A stretch of 64,000 bases of DNA from Lenzites betulinus. Taxonomy: Eukaryota > Basidiomycota > Agaricomycetes > Polyporales > Polyporaceae. Position numbers and translations under genes: made by a program. Position 1 is the first letter of the stretch. Every line of letters starts with the position of its first letter. Positions 58,660 through 64,000 of the stretch are shown piece by piece. The stretch is taken from assembly GCA_022264855.1 (NCBI GenBank), contig JABYQU010000035.1, positions 62,001 to 126,000 of the forward strand. The letters run 5' to 3'. The notes beneath the pieces were generated by a model. That model made no database searches, had not been told where the DNA came from, and worked only from the letters and a program-made list of their open reading frames with translations.

Positions 58660-59084
58660 GATGGTCGAGACGGATGAGGGAAGATGGGAGATCGAGTGAG
58701 AGGAGGGCGGTCAGCGACAAGTCGCGTCGTTGGTGATTGTGCAGCGAGCCGGGAATTCTCTCTTGCGCGCTTCCGGCTCCAGCCAACATCAGTCACGCCG
58801 TAACTGCCAGTCTCGGAACTGATACATTCAGAGATTGTCCCCCGGCTCCATTCTCTCGACTCGCTCGTCGTAGACCGCACTAGAACTGTTCCATTCCGGC
58901 CTTCCGCGTCCACGAATTACAAGGGGAATATAAGGATGGTATGATTGCGAGCGCTCGTATCGGTGAACAAGCGCGGGATATCGATATGGATGCGTAAAAA
59001 ATCGTGACGGGAATCAAGGTGACCAGCTACCGAATGACCAAGGACAGCAAAACAAGAGCGAAAGAGACAGCGATCCCCTGACAT
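58660..59084. other. Spacer between tandem alpha-tubulin genes
   Basis: Promoter of paralogue A plus 3' end of paralogue B. No coding sequence. Confidence 0.6.
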
Positions 59085-60840
59085 CTAGTACTCGCCCGCC
59101 TCCTCAGCGTCTGCGGAGTCGATGCCGACCTCCTCGTAATCCTTCTCGAGGGCCGCGAGATCCTCGCGGGCCTCCGAGAACTCGCCCTCCTCCATACCCT
59201 CACCGACGTACCAGTGCACGAAGGCGCGCTTCGAGTACAGAAGGTCGAACTTGTGGTCAAGACGGCTCCATGCGGCAGAGATAGCAGTGGTGTTGGAGAG
59301 CATGCACAGGCTACGGGTGACCTTCGCCAAGTCACCGCCGGGGATGTGTGCGGGAGGCTCGTTGCAGATACCAAGCTTGAAGCCAGTTGGGCACCAGTCG
59401 ACGAACTGGATGGTGCGCTTCGTCTTGATGAGACTGACAGCAGCGTTGGTGTCCTTGGGGACAACGTCACCACGGTAAAGCAGAGCGCAGGCCACTAAAC
59501 CTCTAGCATCAACATCTGAACGAAACCGAGGCGGCAGATGACTACTCACTGTACTTGCCCTCGCGGGGGTCGCACTTGACCATCTGGTTACCAGACTCGA
59601 AGCAAGAGAACGTCATGTCAATGACAGAGTTCTGCTCGTGGTGAGCCTTCTCCGCGGAGATGATGGGGGCGAAGGTGGCGAGGGGGAAGTGGATACGAGG
59701 GAAGCTGTAGGGAGGCATGAGCGGGTTTAACGCTTCTCGCTAGATGTGTTCAACGCACGGGACAAGGTTGGTCTGGAACTCGTTCAAATCGACGTTCAAG
59801 GAGCCATCGAAACGGAGGGACGCAGTGATCGAAGACACGACCTGCGCGATGAGCCTGTTGAGGTTGGCGAAGCCAGGCGAGGCAATGTTGAGGCGCTTCT
59901 TGCAAATGTCGTAGATAGCCTCGTTATCAACCTGTAGGCAACATGAGTAACATGCAATGTAGCACCAATACGACCTGCGTACCATGAAAGAGCAGTCAGA
60001 GTGGTCGAGCGTAGTGTGGGTGGTCAGAACGGAGTTGTAGGGCTCAACGATCGAGTTCGCCATCGTGGGGGCAGGGTACACGCTGAACTCGAGCTTCGAC
60101 TTCTTGCCGTAGTCGGTGGAGAGGCGGTCGAGGACGAGCGCACCGAAACCGGAGCCAGTTCCACCACCGAACGAGTGGAAAACGAAGAAGCCCTGGAGAC
60201 CCGCGCAGTTGTCGGCCAAGCGACGAATCTTGTCCATGACAATGTCGATCTGCTCCTTGCCAATAGTGTAGTGACCACGAGCGTCTACCTTGCGCATTAG
60301 ACAAAGTGATTTCAGCCGAGGAACGTGTAGCACGCACAGTTGCTGGCAGCATCTTCCTTGCCCGTGATAAGAGTCTCCGGGTGGAAGAGACTCCTGTAGG
60401 TACCGTTCCGAACCTCGTCGATGACATTGGGCTCAAGGTCGACATAAAGCGACCGAGGCACATGCTTGCCAGAGGAGGTCTCCGAGAAGAATGTGCTGAA
60501 GCCATCATCGTTGTGCGAAGGGGAGGCCTCCAGGAGACGACCGTCGGGCTGATCGCTCTGTTAACAACATCTTCCATAACATTTCATGAGCCAAACTTAC
60601 GCCCAGACCGTGCTCGACGGTGTAAAGCTCCCCTGCAAACGCACACCAATATCGGTCAGTATCGCCGCATATGCGCGTGTCGGCCGCAACGGAATGGCAA
60701 AACGACGCGTCAATCGCATCGATCTACGCAATCCGCATGTGCAGGAGGCCTGAACGTTTGAACATGAATGACAACTCACAGCAGGCGTTACCGATCTGGA
60801 CACCAGCCTGACCAACGTGGACGGAGATGACTTCACGCAT
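59085..60840 (-). CDS. Alpha-tubulin, paralogue B
   Basis: About 450 residues. Start at 60840 ([20 protein letters not shown]). Core: [80 protein letters not shown] and [20 protein letters not shown]. Tail ends [11 protein letters not shown]. It follows family consensus more closely than paralogue A in the core, so it may be the main housekeeping alpha-tubulin, with A more specialised (inference). Exon-intron structure is largely shared (introns after NAC, before RGHY and before DNEAI), but B lacks A's extra 3' introns and has an intron at the NLVP site instead. The pair therefore reflects an old duplication kept in tandem. Confidence 0.94.
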
Positions 60841-61408
60841 CTTTTCGACGAGAGAACTGAGAACTTCAGGGTTACTCAGTTAATGATTTCTGCACCATCC
60901 GACATGCCCAGAGCCACTTACACGGGGTATTCGAGCGGACAAGGAAGAGGTCGGGGAAGACGACACGCCAACGGCGCGGGCGGAGGGTTAAAGAAAGGCA
61001 AGATTGGTGCTGACTTAGCATTTCCCACGCGCCGGACACGTTTATGGTCCGTGCGCATCCCTTCACTTCATAATACTACCACGCACAAACCGCATTGCAG
61101 CAGCCCAGAGCATCGTGGCGAACACGCGTTCCAAGCAAGCATCCGCGTCGAGGATGGATCGATGATGTACAAATGAGATATTGATGGGGAGTAACGGAAC
61201 GGCTGCATGAGGGGCGCTCCGTCAGATCTATACGAGATCTATAGCAACCGCAGCCCCGGGAGCCTGGCGGCAGTACTGGTCTTTACGTGTATGACACTAT
61301 TCTAAGGGATTACCGATGTACGTGTATATTCTAGTGTGTGGTATCTGGGAGTTTGCTGGTGAACCAAGGAAAGAAGAAAGGTACGAAAGTGTCGGAAGAA
61401 CACCTTCG
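60841..61408. other. Spacer: alpha-tubulin B promoter and hydrolase 3' end
   Basis: No supported gene. CT-rich near the tubulin start. The remainder has no features beyond simple sequence. Confidence 0.5.
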
Positions 61409-64000
61409 TCAAGAGACTTGAGACAAAACCGAGGGAAGAGGGTCTGAGTCCGACCTACTCGAACTAGCGCCACTGGTGAGCTTGTCGCCAGTTGAGCGCA
61501 GCGCGGAAGAGGCGCGCTTCGTGCCGTGCTCGACTTTCTTCGTGCTCTTACGCATGAATAACCTGATGATAGGCTGTCAATATCAAGATAGTGACACTAG
61601 TATGAATGAGACGAACTCGACGATGGACTGCCAGATTCGCAGCCCATGCATGGGCATCAATTGCGCGTGGACCTGCTGCTCCGAAACAGATTGCTGTGGG
61701 GGCTTGAAGGGATGGTCATGCGGATCGAACGCGGCGCGCACTGCATCCGACGTCTTGAGCTTTGGCACGGTGCGGTGAGTAGCCGGGGCGTTGTGGTATA
61801 TCGTCTTCCTCAACAACGCTACGGCTTCGCTCTGAAACTCTCGTGTCAGACGATGTCCAAATGCCGAGCTTGAGCTCGCGTACCGTGTCTTTCCGTCCCG
61901 CAATCGCGCTCGGAGGAGGATTCTCATCCTTGAGGTCCAGTGGCCCTGCCCAGAGTGTCAGTTCATATGTGGCGAAGGGATTCGGCCCCACTCACCCCAA
62001 CGTCGATCGGATTCCACCTCGCCAACAGATCGAGACGATACCGATGCTGCGGACGAAGCCCTCGACCGGTGTGGTCGAAGTTCCTCGTGGATTAAGCCTT
62101 GCTCCTTAGCATGTTCCAACAGCCTATCCGCCTTCGCCTCGTACTGTCGGCGTTTCCGTATGACGTGGTCCGCCGCCCGCTTGTACTTCTTGTCCCATGC
62201 CTCTTGACCAGCCAGCCACCGCATTACCGGCGCCTCCTTGATGAGACCGATCTCGTACGGCTTGAGACGAAGCGCGTCGATCTCTTCCGCAGGCTCCATG
62301 GGACGGACATGACCGAGGACATCCACTCGTTCTCGGATCATGTACACGCCGGAAATATCCTGCGCGGAGATAAGTTTCGAAGGTAAAGCGCAATGGTTTA
62401 GCAACTGACCTTGTCGCTGTCCTCGTGCGCCGTAACAGACGACGAACCCTGACTATGGAGCCTTTCCGCCTTGCCGCGTCTGACTTCCTTCTTGGCGATA
62501 GCCTCATTCGAGCGGTACATCTCCACATCGGATTGACCACTTTCGGTTTCCGTCTTTGCGAAAGGCCCGCGTGGCCTCTGAGGAGACTTTGACCTCGACC
62601 TCGAGGACCCCTTCGATGGGGTGGACAGCTTAGGCGGCCCGACATTACCATGTCCTGACTCTGAGTCGGATATCTCGGACGGCGGCCTGTGAAGCTCAGG
62701 GAAGGGGTTGCTCGATAAATGCTCTTCGGTGTTGTCGGTGACGTGCTTGATGAACTGGGCGATCGACCGGTATGCGTACTTTGCCTGCGGGATGATCAGC
62801 AAACATGGACGGCATCTGTCAATGTTGGCTTACAGGCTCCGTAAAAGTGAACACGGTCAGTACATGACACATGTCTGCCCAGAGTAACCATCATCAGATT
62901 GACCTACTATAGGGTTCAAAAGATAGCCCTACCGTCGAATATCTGCAAGTGGACCTGATAGACAGTGTGAGCGATATAACTGCATGAGGTACGACGACGA
63001 AGTAACCTTGGTTGGCGTTTGGAATTTCTCCGCATTCTCTTTCTGACGACGACCTTCCCGGTAAACGCCCTGCCGCGAAGGGTAGTCCTTCGGGTGGGCT
63101 GCCTTGTGAGCGACGTAGATGATCTCGTCTCGTAGGCATTCGCCATCTCCAGTAAGGATGTACAGAGGACAAAGGTTGCCCAGGGAGGACTGCAAAACAG
63201 GCGAGACAAGAGGATGTGAGAGCTGCCTGCATATATGCGTCACGACATGTTAGCGTAGTGCGTCGAAGACCATCACATACTCTGTTGTTGCATATATCTG
63301 TATCTGCGCCCGTAACTCCAACGGCGTCGCGTTCGGGTCTTCCATCAACACCTTCGGCGGTTTGGGCTCCCAGAATTCTTCGGCAGCTGCATAGTCGAGA
63401 TCATCTTTGCCGTTTACCCTGTCATTGTCTTTCTCCGGTGCATCTGACTCTCCGACAGGCGCAGCATCAGAGCCCGGATTGTCAATACTGTCCTCCTTCT
63501 GCATCTCTTTTTGCGAAGCGACATTCTCCGGACTCTCTTGCAAATCTGCAGCGTGTTCTCCGCCCTTCCCGGCGCTGTTCTCCGTCCGCTCACCGGTCTG
63601 GTCCGTAGCACGGTCACCATCGGGCTTGAGTTTGTCAGCGTGCCCAGGCTGAGGAGGGGGATTTGTTCTCGTCGGGATGGCGCGGGTATAGCCTTCCTCA
63701 GCTGTCGGGTTCACCGGCCACAGCGGAGACGGTTTGTGGATAAAGCCGTGAGGGGGGATGATATCCTTCAGGAGGATGAATAAATAGAGAGATAAACAAA
63801 TATGTCAAATGGAGACCCTTACGGTGGCGGTGTTGTTCATCACACTGGGGAAACTGTGCGTGAGGTCGACCCAGGGGCTAATGAGCACCGCGCCGGCGGG
63901 CTGAGGGAGCCCGATGTCTCGGAGGACTGTCAAAACAGTCAAGCAGAGTGCGGCGCCGGCGGAATCGCCTGCGAACACAAGTTTTGACGGATGGACAGGC
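61409..64000 (-). CDS. Alpha/beta hydrolase (hormone-sensitive-lipase type), 5' end outside window
   Basis: The gene enters from the right edge. Its nucleophile elbow KLVFAGDSAGAALCLTVLTV is at ~63930-63990. It continues with QPAGAVLISPWVDLTHSFPS, LCPLYILTGDGECLRDEIIY (catalytic Asp region) and FDGMCHVLTVFTFTEPAKYA (catalytic His). The C-terminal ~350 residues are a fungal extension: Ser/Glu-rich (SSRSRSKSPQRPRG), then LGHVRPMEPAEEIDALRLKP, KLKTSDAVRAAFDPHDHPFK and PPQQSVSEQQVHAQLMPMHG, ending RLFMRKSTKKVEHGTKRASS and a stop at 61409-61411. An intron (~61841-61892, ACG|GTACGC to TTTCAG) explains an apparent frame change. A membrane-associated acylhydrolase or esterase acting on lipids or steryl esters is likely; the substrate is unknown. 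Confidence 0.8.

Noticed and set aside
61800..61930. Apparent frameshift in the alpha/beta hydrolase C-terminal region
   Set aside because: A 50-bp GT-AG intron with a CTGAC branch site (donor after ACG, acceptor TTTCAG) removes the discrepancy and joins RKDT to SEAVALLRK in frame.

Overview
The window is nuclear DNA of a basidiomycete fungus, most likely a wood-decaying agaricomycete. Genes are dense and cut by many 50-60 bp GT-AG introns. Three tandem membrane-anchored P450s of the PAH-inducible white-rot (CYP63) type, a secreted GH79 glycosidase with a GPI-type tail and a leucine-rich F-box protein all fit that group. No species is assigned.

Layout. 0.3-8.1 kb: TOM20, an AAA ATPase, a GH79 glycosidase and an F-box protein. 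8.1-31.2 kb: accessory DNA. 31.7-49 kb: a fragment of a repetitive gene family, then three CYP63-type P450s split by two housekeeping genes (glutaminyl-tRNA synthetase and CPSF100/Cft2). 49.4-64 kb: conserved genes: ARF GTPase, exocyst Sec15, a HAD phosphatase like glycerol-3-phosphatase, a Bin3/MePCE-type RNA-cap methyltransferase, two tandem alpha-tubulins and an alpha/beta hydrolase that leaves the window.

Main discovery. The stretch 10119-30119 has the structure of one 20.0-kb DNA mobile element. It is bounded by 24-bp terminal inverted repeats (20 of 24 bases identical) and by an exact 6-bp direct repeat, CTATCC, immediately outside both ends (10113-10118 and 30120-30125). Just inside one end lies an intact four-exon gene for a 559-residue DDE integrase-like transposase (helix-turn-helix plus a D-D-34-E triad). 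Just inside the other end is a large Cys-rich, HECT-like gene. Between them are a truncated ceramide glucosyltransferase, decayed pieces of at least five unrelated conserved genes (pof3-like F-box/TPR, TatD nuclease, F-box/LRR, RGS, S-formylglutathione hydrolase), and a second, nested 4.7-kb element with ~180-bp inverted repeats and two orphan genes. Size, 6-bp duplication and integrase recall Mavericks/Polintons, but no DNA polymerase or capsid gene is seen. It looks like a cargo-carrying, gene-capturing fungal transposon.

Working limits: splice sites were placed by eye from reading frame, consensus and family sequence. No database search was run. Product names rest on recognised motifs, and orphan genes are described without a function.
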